This document shows, in pieces, positions 37,182-46,003 of a DNA stretch of 64,000 nt; the stretch's first letter is position 1, and each line of letters opens with the position of its first letter. Made by a program: the position numbers and the translations under genes. The DNA comes from Sodalis sp. dw_96 (lineage in GTDB: Bacteria > Pseudomonadota > Gammaproteobacteria > Enterobacterales > Enterobacteriaceae). The stretch spans positions 62,001 through 126,000 of the forward strand of contig NZ_JAAVUT010000002.1 of the NCBI RefSeq assembly GCF_018449575.1, written 5' to 3'. The notes under the pieces were generated by a model that saw only the letters and a list, made by a program, of their open reading frames with translations, was not told the DNA's origin and searched no databases.

Positions 37182-37269
37182 TAGCTAATTATATGAGTAT
37201 GGATTATAGGGTCGGTCATGACAAAAACGAAAGGAATGCTGATAGATATGCATCGATTTGCAGGATTGC

Positions 37270-37290
37270 GGCTGGCCCTTTCAGCCAGCC
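37270..37290 (-). terminator. Stem-loop after elaB
   Basis: GGCTGGC-CCTTTCA-GCCAGCC, a 7-bp stem ten bases beyond the elaB stop; no T-run on the minus strand. Confidence 0.35.
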
Positions 37291-37299
37291 GGCGGAACA

Positions 37300-37620
37300 T
37301 TAGCGACGGGCCAGCAGCAAACCGAACACCAGGCCTACCGATGCGCCGATACCGACACCGTGCCAGGGGTTTTCCTGAACGTATTCATCGGCGCGGTAAA
37401 CCGCCTGCCTGGCACGATAATAATAATTATCCGAGGCACGGCTGATGCGTTTCTTGACCTCGTCCAGAGCCGCTTCGGCGCGGGTCTTCAACTCAACATA
37501 TTTTTGGTCCGCCTTATCGCCGGAATAGGCCAAAACTTCTTCCAGGGTATCGGACAACAATTGCACGTCGTCATCCGCATGCGTTTCATGCGGTTGAATA
37601 GGATCTGTTGGGTTTACCAT
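37300..37620 (-). CDS. elaB: ElaB/YqjD/DUF883 family membrane-anchored protein
   Basis: A 106-residue tail-anchored inner-membrane protein. An N-terminal helical, coiled-coil-like part (LLSDTLEEVLAYSGDKADQ, LKTRAEAALDEVKKRISRA) leads to the DUF883 signature ADEYVQENPWHGVGIGAS and a C-terminal membrane segment ending LLLARR. E. coli homologues associate with stationary-phase ribosomes and membrane stress. Position beside menF matches E. coli elaB. Confidence 0.9.
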   Translation of the reverse strand: MVNPTDPIQPHETHADDDVQLLSDTLEEVLAYSGDKADQKYVELKTRAEAALDEVKKRISRASDNYYYRARQAVYRADEYVQENPWHGVGIGASVGLVFGLLLARR

Positions 37621-37735
37621 AACTGTTCTCCGTGTTCTGATGAAAGACCGACGCTATAACTATAGTCAAGTATTTCAATAACCGAGGAACATTTGCAGCC
37701 GGATCATTCTTAAAATCAACCCGCTATGAACGCTG

Positions 37736-38038
37736 TCAATGTTTAAGCGTTTGGATATAATCCGCCAGTCCCTGGATATCCTGATCGGTCAGGGTGGTTT
37801 TGGCCTGATGCTCGGCGCCGCTGGTCTCGATCTTGCCGTCCCGGCGGTCGGTAAGGCCGGATATCAGTTGATCGCGGGACAGGGATATCAACGGCGGCGC
37901 CTTGCCGAACGCCTGCCGGTCGGCCTTGCGGCCATGGCAATCGGCGCAGGTCTGATTGTATTTTTGCGCCCCGTCGGCGGCGGCGAAGACCGGCAGCGCC
38001 ACGCAGCAGAGCAGCGCGGCAGAAATGATTTTTCTCAT
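37736..38038 (-). CDS. Periplasmic c-type cytochrome of the FetMP-linked cluster (FlsF position)
   Basis: A 100-residue protein with a signal peptide (MRKIISAALLCCVALPVFAA) and one haem-binding site CADCH (Cys31, Cys34, His35). Spacing and the C-terminal LTDQDIQGLADYIQTL resemble small class I cytochromes c. There is no Met after the start codon, so the usual axial Met is missing; His77, in SGAEHQAK near the normal Met position, could take its place. Last gene of the eight-gene iron cluster; its start overlaps the TlpA-like gene by four bases. Probably transfers electrons in the periplasm. In Campylobacter the corresponding place is a second thioredoxin-like protein, to my knowledge. Confidence 0.8.
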   Translation of the reverse strand: MRKIISAALLCCVALPVFAAADGAQKYNQTCADCHGRKADRQAFGKAPPLISLSRDQLISGLTDRRDGKIETSGAEHQAKTTLTDQDIQGLADYIQTLKH

Positions 38039-38553
38039 GATTTTCCTTGTTGCGCCTGACGGAACATCGCCGCCAGCGCAGGTTCACCCTGCATGCCCTG
38101 ATGCGCCTCCACCACCTTACCCTGCCCGTCGATAAGATATGAGGTGGGGGTGCCAATCACCTGGTAACGCTCTTTGGTGATGCCGAGTTGATCGCGCACC
38201 ACCGGATAAGTCAGATGCAGCTGACCGAGAAACGGGGAGAGATCCGTCTGCTGCGGATCGGTATTCACCGCCACCACTACCAGACCGTTGCCGTTCCCGT
38301 GATCATAGCTATCGGTTAGCTTTTGCAAGGCGGCCAAATCCGCCGCGCAGCCGCCGCAGTCTGCTGACCAGAAGGTTAAATATACCTGTTTTCCGCGCCA
38401 TTTTTCCAGTGCCGCCGGCTGACCGCGCAAATCGAACGCGGCCAGGGAGGGGGCCTTGGCGCCGATGGCCACCTGCTGCTGATCTTTGCAGCCGCCGAGA
38501 ACCGACGCCAGCACCAGCAGGCAAAACAGATTAACCGCGCGACGCCATTTCAT
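38035..38553 (-). CDS. TlpA/ResA-like thioredoxin lipoprotein (FlsE position)
   Basis: Predicted lipoprotein: signal sequence ending LASVLGGC with lipobox Cys22. The thioredoxin fold has the redox motif CGGC (Cys66, Cys69) in FWSADCGGCAADL and the cis-Pro region VIGTPTSYLIDGQGKV. Thiol-disulfide proteins are a standard part of P19/FetMP clusters. The start overlaps the ATPase gene by 23 bases. 172 residues. Confidence 0.85.
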   Translation of the reverse strand: MKWRRAVNLFCLLVLASVLGGCKDQQQVAIGAKAPSLAAFDLRGQPAALEKWRGKQVYLTFWSADCGGCAADLAALQKLTDSYDHGNGNGLVVVAVNTDPQQTDLSPFLGQLHLTYPVVRDQLGITKERYQVIGTPTSYLIDGQGKVVEAHQGMQGEPALAAMFRQAQQGKS

Positions 38554-39256
38554 GATGATTCTTTTCCTCCCCTAAATATTTACCGTGTTGCAAACGGATG
38601 ATGCGATCGGCAAAACGTCCCAGCTCAGGATTGTGGGTCACCATGACGATGGTTCGGCCCTGACGGTGCAAATCCGTCAGCAGATCCAGCACCCGCTGTT
38701 CATTTTCTTCATCCAGATTGCCCGTAGGCTCATCGGCGAAAATAACCGGCGGTTCGTTAACCAATGCCCGCGCGATACAGACCCGCTGCTGCTCGCCGCC
38801 GGAAAGCTGACTGGGCAAATGATCCACCCGCGCCCCCAGGCCCACCTGATCCAGTACCGCCCGGGCGGCGGGTTCGTCCACCACGCTGTGATAGTGTTGT
38901 GCCAGCATGACGTTTTCCAGCGCGGTGAGAAACGGAATCAGGTGAAATTGCTGGAATACCAGACCTATCTTGTCGGCGCGAAAATTGCGCCGCCCCTCTT
39001 CATCCAGCGCGGCGGCATCCACGCCGTCCAGCAGCACCTGCCCTTCGCTGACGGTATCCAGGCAGGTCAGGATATTCATCAGCGTGGTCTTGCCGGAACC
39101 CGAGGCCCCCATAAAGGCGACAAATTCACCCCGGCGGATGCGGATATTAATATCCTCCAGCGCCGTGACTTTGCCAAAGCGTTTGAAGAGGTGCCGCGTT
39201 TCGATGACAAAATCCGCCGCGGGCTGCGGTTGCACCAACCGGATGGTTGAAGCCAT
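38531..39256 (-). CDS. ABC transporter ATPase of the FetMP-linked cluster (FlsD position)
   Basis: MacB/LolD-type ATPase. Walker [16 protein letters not shown]-loop [17 protein letters not shown], signature [16 protein letters not shown], Walker [14 protein letters not shown] and switch His MVTHNPE are all intact. With the two FtsX-like permeases next to it, it would form a mechanotransmission-type ABC complex in the inner membrane. 241 residues. Confidence 0.93.
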   Translation of the reverse strand: MASTIRLVQPQPAADFVIETRHLFKRFGKVTALEDINIRIRRGEFVAFMGASGSGKTTLMNILTCLDTVSEGQVLLDGVDAAALDEEGRRNFRADKIGLVFQQFHLIPFLTALENVMLAQHYHSVVDEPAARAVLDQVGLGARVDHLPSQLSGGEQQRVCIARALVNEPPVIFADEPTGNLDEENEQRVLDLLTDLHRQGRTIVMVTHNPELGRFADRIIRLQHGKYLGEEKNHHEMASRG

Positions 39257-39258
39257 AT

Positions 39259-40431
39259 TTATTCTCCTTTCAGGACCAGGGCCGGGACGACACGCAAAGC
39301 ACGCCGCACCGGGACAATGGCCGCGACAGCCGCCACCAGCAGGGACAGCACCAGGGTCAGCGGAAAAACCGGGGCGCGCAGGGCAATGGATGCGTTAAAC
39401 ACCGCATGCCCCAGGACCTGCGCCAGCACAAAACCGATTGCCACACCGCAAATCACCGCCGCCAGCGCGATAATGCCGGTTTCCGCCAGCATTTGCAGGG
39501 TAATATCCCGGGCGCTCGCCCCCAGGGCCTTTTGCAGGGCGAACTCGCGTGAACGTTCGCCCACAATGGCCATCAGCGTGGTATTGACACATAACGACGA
39601 CAATATCAGGATCACCGCCGACACCAATCCCATCAGGCCTTTGATTTTATCCAGCACCTGGCCTTCCGAGGCCGAGACCTTCAGGATCGGCCGCACATCC
39701 AGCTCCGGATGCTGCCGCTGCAGTCGTCCGGCGAAAGCATCCACCTGGCCGAGATCGTTGTTGACGCTGAACATGGCATCGCTGATTTCCCCCGGCTGGT
39801 GCAACCACTCCTGCGCCAAATCCAGGTTCAGAATCAGCATATTGTCGGTGGCATCGCCGGCTTCGACGATGCCTTTGATTTGCAAAGCCTTGCGTTTGTT
39901 GCCTTCCACCAGGGTCACTGTATCTCCCAGCTTGACGTGCAAAATGTCCGCCAGCTTAATGCCTATCATGGCATGGCGATCGTCAAAATTGACGCCGATC
40001 CAGTCCCCTTTTACCTGCCAGTAAGGCACCAACTGCTGCAGGGAATCAAACCACACTCCCATCAGCACCACTTTTTGCAGTTCGGTGCGCACCATGCCGT
40101 ACAGATAGGGGCTGGCGGCGTTGATCAGCCCCGGCGGCGCACCGTCGATAATGGGTTGCAGCATTGACTCCGGCAGGCTGTTGCCGTGACCGGGGCCAAG
40201 ATAAAAATTCGCGCCGAAGGTGCGCAGTTCCTGGCTCATTTTGGCATTGATATCAAAATACACCGACGCCATGGCGGTGACGATGGCCGCCCCTACCGTC
40301 AGGGCGGCGAATACCACCGCCACCCGCTGCAGGCGAAGTCTCAGCGCCCGCACCACCAGCAGCCAGAACATGGAGTTGCCGAAGGCGGATTTACGCACCG
40401 CCGGCTTGTGGGTCGCGCAATCAATTGCCAT
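39259..40431 (-). CDS. FtsX-like ABC permease of the FetMP-linked cluster (FlsC position)
   Basis: A 390-residue membrane protein with an N-terminal helix (FWLLVVRALRLRLQRVAVVF), a large periplasmic MacB-type domain (MSQELRTFGANFYLGPG), and three C-terminal helices with FtsX features (GLMGLVSAVILILSSLCVNT, SREFALQKALGA). It overlaps the previous permease gene by 11 bases. One of a pair of related permeases. Confidence 0.9.
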   Translation of the reverse strand: MAIDCATHKPAVRKSAFGNSMFWLLVVRALRLRLQRVAVVFAALTVGAAIVTAMASVYFDINAKMSQELRTFGANFYLGPGHGNSLPESMLQPIIDGAPPGLINAASPYLYGMVRTELQKVVLMGVWFDSLQQLVPYWQVKGDWIGVNFDDRHAMIGIKLADILHVKLGDTVTLVEGNKRKALQIKGIVEAGDATDNMLILNLDLAQEWLHQPGEISDAMFSVNNDLGQVDAFAGRLQRQHPELDVRPILKVSASEGQVLDKIKGLMGLVSAVILILSSLCVNTTLMAIVGERSREFALQKALGASARDITLQMLAETGIIALAAVICGVAIGFVLAQVLGHAVFNASIALRAPVFPLTLVLSLLVAAVAAIVPVRRALRVVPALVLKGE

Positions 40432-41710
40432 ACAGCACCTCCACCGGATAGAGCTTGCCGATGCGCCGCGCCGGGAACCAGGTGCCGATGACCGCGATCA
40501 GAATCGCTATCACCAGCACGCACGGCACCACCACCCAGGCAAAGCTCAGCGGGACGCCGAACAGCATCATACCGATGGCTTTCGCCAGCCCCCAGCCGGC
40601 AACGCAGCCCAGCAGGCCGCCCAAGGCGCCGCTCATCACCGCCTCAAGATAAAACAGCAGCATGATTTGCCACTGGTGCGCGCCCAGCGCCTTCATCAGA
40701 CCGATTTCGCGGGCGCGCTCCATGATGGTACTGGTCATCAGCGAGGCGATGCCCATGGCCGAGGCCGCCAGCGCCGCCAGCGTCACCACCGCCAGCAGCA
40801 GCTGGATTTTCTCGATGACCACCCCTTCCGAGGCCGCCACCTGCCAAATGGGATGCACCACCGAGCCGGAAATCGCCTCTTCCAGCTGATGGGCGATGGA
40901 TGAGACAAAGGCGGTACAATACCAGCGGTCATAATCCGCCGCCGACAGGCCGTCCAGGTTATCCCGGGCCCGGCGTGAGAGTGCGTTTTCCGGCACTGTC
41001 AGGGCCGAGACCCGCACCGCCTGCACCTTGCCGGTCAATCCCAACAGCTGCTGGACCACCGCCAACGGCATCACCAGACGGCCCTCTTCATCACCGCCGC
41101 TGGTCAACACGCCGCTGATGCGCACCGACACCGTTCCGTGGTCGCCCTTAAGGGTTAACACGTCACCGGTTTTCCAGCCGCTGCGCTGGGCGAGCTGTTT
41201 GCCTATCAAGGCTTCCGGCTGCCGCCCCGCCGCCACCGGCTCTTGGGGATACTGCCCCGCCACCCGCCAGTAGGGACTGATAACTTCCTGCCCGGTATGG
41301 TAATCCGTCTCATCCGGCACGTTTACCGGCTGTGAGAAAAAGGTGCCCAGCACCGGCACCTGAGTATTGTTGACCGTTACCTCACCGTTGAGCAGCGGCG
41401 CGAAGCCGACAATATTATTACGCCAGAAGATATCCTTGATACTGGGCAGTTCGGACTCATCGATAAGGTCCTCGCCGGATAACGGCACGGCGCGCTGGCC
41501 GAACATCACCGGCATCGCCGCCTGGCCCGCCGGTTCGATCAGAATATTGGCGCCGTAGGATTTCAGTTCCCGCGCCATCTTGTCGCCGATATCGATGGAG
41601 ACCGCCAGCAATGCCGAAATCAGCCCGGCGGCAAGGAATACCGTCAATACCGCCAGCGATTTGCGCCGGATATTTTTACACCATGACTGCCGCAACATAC
41701 GCCACAACAT
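40421..41710 (-). CDS. FtsX-like ABC permease of the FetMP-linked cluster (FlsB position)
   Basis: A 429-residue MacB/FtsX-type permease: SWCKNIRRKSLAVLTVFLAA helix, periplasmic domain opening MARELKSYGANILIEPAG, and C-terminal helices with ASAMGIASLMTSTIMERARE and IGLMKALGAHQWQIM. Related to the next permease (both have the ELrsyGAN block). Two bases separate it from the DUF2318 gene. Confidence 0.9.
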   Translation of the reverse strand: MLWRMLRQSWCKNIRRKSLAVLTVFLAAGLISALLAVSIDIGDKMARELKSYGANILIEPAGQAAMPVMFGQRAVPLSGEDLIDESELPSIKDIFWRNNIVGFAPLLNGEVTVNNTQVPVLGTFFSQPVNVPDETDYHTGQEVISPYWRVAGQYPQEPVAAGRQPEALIGKQLAQRSGWKTGDVLTLKGDHGTVSVRISGVLTSGGDEEGRLVMPLAVVQQLLGLTGKVQAVRVSALTVPENALSRRARDNLDGLSAADYDRWYCTAFVSSIAHQLEEAISGSVVHPIWQVAASEGVVIEKIQLLLAVVTLAALAASAMGIASLMTSTIMERAREIGLMKALGAHQWQIMLLFYLEAVMSGALGGLLGCVAGWGLAKAIGMMLFGVPLSFAWVVVPCVLVIAILIAVIGTWFPARRIGKLYPVEVLYGN

Positions 41711-41712
41711 CG

Positions 41713-43104
41713 CTAATCCTCCGCCGCGTCACTGCCGGTGGCCGCCGGCACGAATTGGGTCGGTTGCCCTCGGAAGCGGTTATAGTTTGCTTCGCTGGCA
41801 AAAAAGTACATTTTCCCGCCGTAACTGTATTTGTATTCGGCCTTGATATTGGTCAGCTTGCTGCCGTCCACCGGGTCGACGACATGCAGCGTCATCACGG
41901 TGGTAAAAAAATTGACCCCCGCCACCAGTGCCGGTTTGCCGATCGTCAGCTCTTTATCATCGTTATGCCAGTCGGCGATGGGAATGGGATTACAGCCCCC
42001 CGATTTACCAATGGAAGGGATAAAGATATGCACGCCGCAGGCGACGCACACCACCTGGTTGCCCTCCATCACATAGCCCTGATCGCCGCATAGCAGGCAG
42101 GCGTCGAAGACCACCCCAAGCCGCAAACGATCCGGATAACGGTTAATGACTAAAAAACGCACCGCTTTACCGTCGTCCGCCACCCAGACGAACCGGTGCA
42201 ATTTGCCGTCCCGTACCTGTTGCAGCGGGATATGCACTTGGCCGTCGGCGGCGAGGGTCACCGCCACCGCTTCCGATAAACGCGGCGGCTGAGACGCCAC
42301 CAAATCCCAGTAAAGCTGGCCGGCCACCACCAGCAACGCCGCCGCCAGCAGGCTGCCGGCGGTACGGCGGGCATCACGATAATGCGCGATCCCTTTGCGG
42401 CGAAGGGTGGCAACCCCCTGGGCGCGATACTCGCCACGCAGGCGCACCAGCAGCGGCAGGTAACCGGCCAGCAGTATCACCATCACCCCGGCGCTGAAAT
42501 AATTCAGCCACGGCGCGCCGTTGGTGACATGGGCGACAAAACTCAGGCGCGGTTTCGTCAGCCCGATCGTCTCCAGCTTCATCAGCAGCAGGACGCACTC
42601 ACCGCACAGGGGCAACAGCAGCAGCAGAGACAAAACCATCAGCAGCGGCCAACGCCACGCCGCCAGCCGCCGCACCACCATGCTGGTCATGACCGCGCTC
42701 AGGGACAATATCACCACGGCGAACACCACCGCGCTGAGATTCAACAATAAATCGGTGTTGATAACCCCTGAGGACGTCAGGGCGCTGAGATTGGGATCGG
42801 TGCCCCAATGCAATGCCGCACCGGCTACCAGCAGAAATTGCCAGCCATAGCCGATACGATGAGAAAAAGTGAACTGACTGGCCAGGAACAACAGCAGCAA
42901 AATCACCTGCAGAACGGTCAGCGTCAGTTGAAGCGTCTGGCTGGCGGGCAGGTACACCCCCGCCAGGGTACCGGCCGCCAGGGCCAGTAAATTTACCCAT
43001 ACCAATCCCCGCAGGGAAGGCGTTGGCCGGCGGACCCAATTTAAACCACAAAGCAGCGCCACCGGCAGGAAAGCTTGTAACGCGCTAACAAAAAAATAGT
43101 CCAT
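41713..43104 (-). CDS. DUF2318 Fe-S membrane protein of the FetMP-linked cluster (FlsA position)
   Basis: A 463-residue protein with about nine predicted membrane segments and a C-terminal periplasmic DUF2318 domain. Cysteines in CLLCGDQGY, VVCVACGVHIF and SGGCNPIPI are arranged like an iron-sulfur or other metal site. The family accompanies P19/FTR1 in Campylobacter (Cj1660-like) and Yersinia, and is thought to handle electrons or iron in the periplasm. Follows fetP by about 100 bases. Confidence 0.85.
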   Translation of the reverse strand: MDYFFVSALQAFLPVALLCGLNWVRRPTPSLRGLVWVNLLALAAGTLAGVYLPASQTLQLTLTVLQVILLLLFLASQFTFSHRIGYGWQFLLVAGAALHWGTDPNLSALTSSGVINTDLLLNLSAVVFAVVILSLSAVMTSMVVRRLAAWRWPLLMVLSLLLLLPLCGECVLLLMKLETIGLTKPRLSFVAHVTNGAPWLNYFSAGVMVILLAGYLPLLVRLRGEYRAQGVATLRRKGIAHYRDARRTAGSLLAAALLVVAGQLYWDLVASQPPRLSEAVAVTLAADGQVHIPLQQVRDGKLHRFVWVADDGKAVRFLVINRYPDRLRLGVVFDACLLCGDQGYVMEGNQVVCVACGVHIFIPSIGKSGGCNPIPIADWHNDDKELTIGKPALVAGVNFFTTVMTLHVVDPVDGSKLTNIKAEYKYSYGGKMYFFASEANYNRFRGQPTQFVPAATGSDAAED

Positions 43105-43207
43105 GACGCCTACTCAGAACCGGTAATCATCATATGCGGTGGTCCGGCAGGCCACTGCGACAACGAAAACAGAACACGACCGCCGCGACGGTCGTGACTG
43201 GAGAGTA

Positions 43208-43732
43208 TTATTTCAGACCGACATATTTGAAATTGTAGCTGACGTCGAACGGCTTCCACCACGGGCCGACGCCGGTTTCAGCATCGGTATGACGGTACAG
43301 GCCGGCCTTCGGCGGCGGATCAATGTGGAAAGTCACTTTATAGTTACCCACGCCCATCATTTTCACATTCTGACCATAATGCGGACCATCGTTGGCCACC
43401 ATTGCCATAAATGTACCATCCTGTTTCGCACCGGTATCGGTGTTCACCAGGGAGAAACTGATGGTCAGGTAAGGCATCCATTCACCCACGCCAAAACCAT
43501 TTTGGTTGCCTTTCACCGCGTGGATATCGGTTTCCAGGTGGACATCAGCCTTGGCCGCGGGCAAACCCATGCCGCGAGGCTCCATCTCGATGGGCTGTAA
43601 ATACACCGCCGCGATTTCCATGCCGTTCATGGTGATAGGCTCACCGGCCGGATGCTCGGCGGCCAATACCGCCGGAGCGGCCATAAAGCTGGTGACAACC
43701 ATGGCGGTTATCAACCCTTTGTTTATCATCAT
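43208..43732 (-). CDS. fetP: Periplasmic iron/copper-binding protein FetP (P19/Tp34 family)
   Basis: Dimeric periplasmic protein that binds copper and iron and feeds the FTR1 permease. Signal peptide MMINKGLITAMVVTSFMAAP...LA, then AEHPAGEP. Family metal-site features are visible: Glu/His in ADVHLETDIHAV (His65, Glu67, His71), Met residues in GTFMAMVAND and His118 in NDGPHYGQ. 174 residues as in E. coli FetP. A terminal-inverted-repeat element sits between it and fetM. Confidence 0.93.
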   Translation of the reverse strand: MMINKGLITAMVVTSFMAAPAVLAAEHPAGEPITMNGMEIAAVYLQPIEMEPRGMGLPAAKADVHLETDIHAVKGNQNGFGVGEWMPYLTISFSLVNTDTGAKQDGTFMAMVANDGPHYGQNVKMMGVGNYKVTFHIDPPPKAGLYRHTDAETGVGPWWKPFDVSYNFKYVGLK

Positions 43733-43759
43733 CTACCTCATCCTCAAGTCATACCCGTC

Positions 43760-43866
43760 ATAATTCGAGTTGCAGCTGCGTTGGCTTTACTCGCTCACCC
43801 CAGTCACTTACCTGAGTAAGCTCCTGGGGATTCGCTGCGTCGCCGCCTTCCTGCAACTCGAATTAT
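43760..43866. mobile_element. MITE-like element with 16-bp terminal inverted repeats (short copy)
   Basis: Ends ATAATTCGAGTTGCAG and CTGCAACTCGAATTAT are perfect reverse complements. The body CTCACCCCAGTCACTTACCT to CGTCGCCGCC matches the complement of the 17683 element, but lacks its central 75 or so bases. It lies between the fetM stop and the fetP start, inside the cluster. Confidence 0.8.
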
Positions 43867-43916
43867 TTAGGGTAAATACCCGTTACTTCAATTGGGTATA
43901 ATTGTTATAAATTGCT

Positions 43917-45875
43917 CTACACTGCTTCATGTCCGGGTATCACGGTACGGGAACGGCGACGCATCACCCAGAGAGCGACCAGCGCGGCCAGTACCAAAAC
44001 CACTTGCGGAGCCAGGGTTTCCAGATAGGGATAAATTCCCAATAGACTCACTTGCGGCATATTCTTTAATAATGTCGGTTCGAATAATTTTCCTTCAATC
44101 AGCTCCAATACTCCCTGACCGGCAAACACAAACGCCATCAAGTACATAAAACTGCCGGTAAACATAAAAAACGGCTTAAGCGGCAGTTTCACCACCGTGT
44201 AACGCATCAGCACATACACCAGCAACAGCACGACACATCCCACCAGGAACCCGGCCAGGATGGACATATGTCCAGTCACGCCGGCGGAATCCCCAATCAG
44301 GGCGTAGTAAAACAGGACGGTTTCCGCCCCTTCGCGGTATACCGCCAGGAAACTGGTGAACCACAGGCCGGCCAGGGAACCGCTGGTAAGGGACAACGAC
44401 AGCTTGCCTTCCAGGTAGGCTTTCCAGTGCCTCGCCTCTACTTTTGACAGCAGCCAGTAACTCATAAAGAACAGGGTCACCACCGCCACCATCATGGTTC
44501 CGCCCTCCAGCAATTCCCGATTGGCACCGGAATTGGCGAACATCCACTGGAAAAGCGCCGCGGTGACCAGGCTGGCCAGCAACGCCACCCACACCGATTG
44601 GTTGATCATCGGCAGCTTGTCCTGATGCTTGTTTTTCACCAGGTAAGCAATGATGGCTGTCACGATGAGCAGCGCCTCCAACCCTTCACGCACGATAATC
44701 AGCAGGCTGTAAATAAACAGGCTCCAAGAGCTTTCCTGCCCGGCCCCCAGCATATCCACCGCTTTAGTGAGATCCTGGCTCAGGGCATCGGCCTGCTGTT
44801 GTAGCTGGCCCACCGGCTGACCGGCCTTCATCAGGCTGACCAAGCGGGTAAAATAGCCTTCCAGGCTGGTTTTGAATGCAGTGTCGCGGGAGCCTATTTT
44901 ATTCTCCATGCCGCTGCCTTCGAAATGATCGAAGTAGGCATCCTGAATCGCCAGCATGCCCTCTTTCCCCTGTCCGGCGCGGTATTGGGCGATGGCGGCG
45001 GCAACCGCGGAATTAATATCATCGCTCACCTGCCGCCAGTTGGCATCAGGCGCTGTATCCGCGGCCGTGCTGCCCGCCCCGCTGCCGGCGGCTGCCGTTG
45101 CCGCTGTTGGAGCAGACACCGGTTGATCCGGACGGGTGGTGGGCAAGCCCGGCAGCATATCTTCAATATTCTGCAAGAGGGTGGTGTCGCTGTAGGCCAC
45201 GGCGGTCATTTGATCCGGTTGCGTCGCCAAGGTACCCAAATCGGTGAATTGCTGCTTAATGTCGGCGGCCTGCTGCAAAGAGAGGTTATTACGCACCGAC
45301 ATTTCCATTTCGGAATTTTTGAATCCCTGGAAATAGGCTTGCTGCACGCTTTGGCTGGCGGCGTCATACTGACCCTGCTGGTATTGCGTCACCGCGTTGG
45401 CCAGCAAATCGTCAATCACCTTGAATTGCTGCTGCCAATAAAAAGCGATTTTGTCATTGCCGTAGACCGAGTTTTGCGCGGTGGCCACCAGGGATTTACC
45501 GCCGGTCAATGCCGGCAGTACGTCGGTCAACTCCCCTTTGAGGGTGTCAATTTTCGCCTGTACGTCCGACAGCGGCTTGCCGTCGCTGATCATCTGCCGG
45601 ATTTCGCCAAACTCGCTTTCCATTTGATAACTTTTCTGCGCCGACGTATTAATACGAATGGGTCCTTCGAGATTTTCAAACACCTCAAAATAGGCCATTT
45701 GCACTTCGCGGCGCGCGGCATCTTTTTGTTGCTGCTGGTAAAGCTGAGCGGTGGTATCCAGACGGCCCTGAATATCGGTTATCCAGGCTTTGTAATCATC
45801 AGCCGACCAGGCGCAGGTCACACCGAGCAGCCAGATCGAAGCACACAACAAAATTTTCGGCAAAGAAGTGAACAT
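43917..45875 (-). CDS. fetM: FTR1-family iron permease FetM
   Basis: Inner-membrane iron permease working with FetP. After a signal peptide (MFTSLPKILLCASIW...AWS) comes a long periplasmic domain with three repeats, AYFEVFENLEGPIR (61-74), AYFQGFKNSEMEMSVR (180-195) and AYFDHFEGSGMENKIG (313-328), and an Ala/Thr/Pro linker. The membrane part has two REXXE iron motifs, REGLE (396-400) and REGAE (514-518), in line with FTR1 permeases. The ATG at 45875 is preferred to an in-frame TTG 21 bases upstream. 652 residues. First gene of the cluster, with a Fur-like box at its promoter. Confidence 0.94.
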   Translation of the reverse strand: MFTSLPKILLCASIWLLGVTCAWSADDYKAWITDIQGRLDTTAQLYQQQQKDAARREVQMAYFEVFENLEGPIRINTSAQKSYQMESEFGEIRQMISDGKPLSDVQAKIDTLKGELTDVLPALTGGKSLVATAQNSVYGNDKIAFYWQQQFKVIDDLLANAVTQYQQGQYDAASQSVQQAYFQGFKNSEMEMSVRNNLSLQQAADIKQQFTDLGTLATQPDQMTAVAYSDTTLLQNIEDMLPGLPTTRPDQPVSAPTAATAAAGSGAGSTAADTAPDANWRQVSDDINSAVAAAIAQYRAGQGKEGMLAIQDAYFDHFEGSGMENKIGSRDTAFKTSLEGYFTRLVSLMKAGQPVGQLQQQADALSQDLTKAVDMLGAGQESSWSLFIYSLLIIVREGLEALLIVTAIIAYLVKNKHQDKLPMINQSVWVALLASLVTAALFQWMFANSGANRELLEGGTMMVAVVTLFFMSYWLLSKVEARHWKAYLEGKLSLSLTSGSLAGLWFTSFLAVYREGAETVLFYYALIGDSAGVTGHMSILAGFLVGCVVLLLVYVLMRYTVVKLPLKPFFMFTGSFMYLMAFVFAGQGVLELIEGKLFEPTLLKNMPQVSLLGIYPYLETLAPQVVLVLAALVALWVMRRRSRTVIPGHEAV

Positions 45876-45897
45876 TGAACCAATACCAAACGTCAAT

Positions 45898-45916
45898 GAG
45901 ATTTATTTGCATTATC
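45898..45916 (-). promoter_or_regulatory. Candidate Fur box overlapping the fetM promoter
   Basis: On the minus strand GATAATGCAAATAAATCTC matches 14 of 19 positions of the Fur consensus and starts with the fully conserved GATAATG. The same GATAAT can serve as a -10 hexamer with TTGTTT 16 bases upstream, so Fur binding would block the promoter. It is 22 bases before the ATG. Confidence 0.5.
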
Positions 45917-46003
45917 ACCGAACCGCACTAATAAACAATGATTAGGGTCAATAAAGGTTTTTTTAACAAATTTTTTTTGCGGGGAATTGTATCCGAATGC
46001 GGC

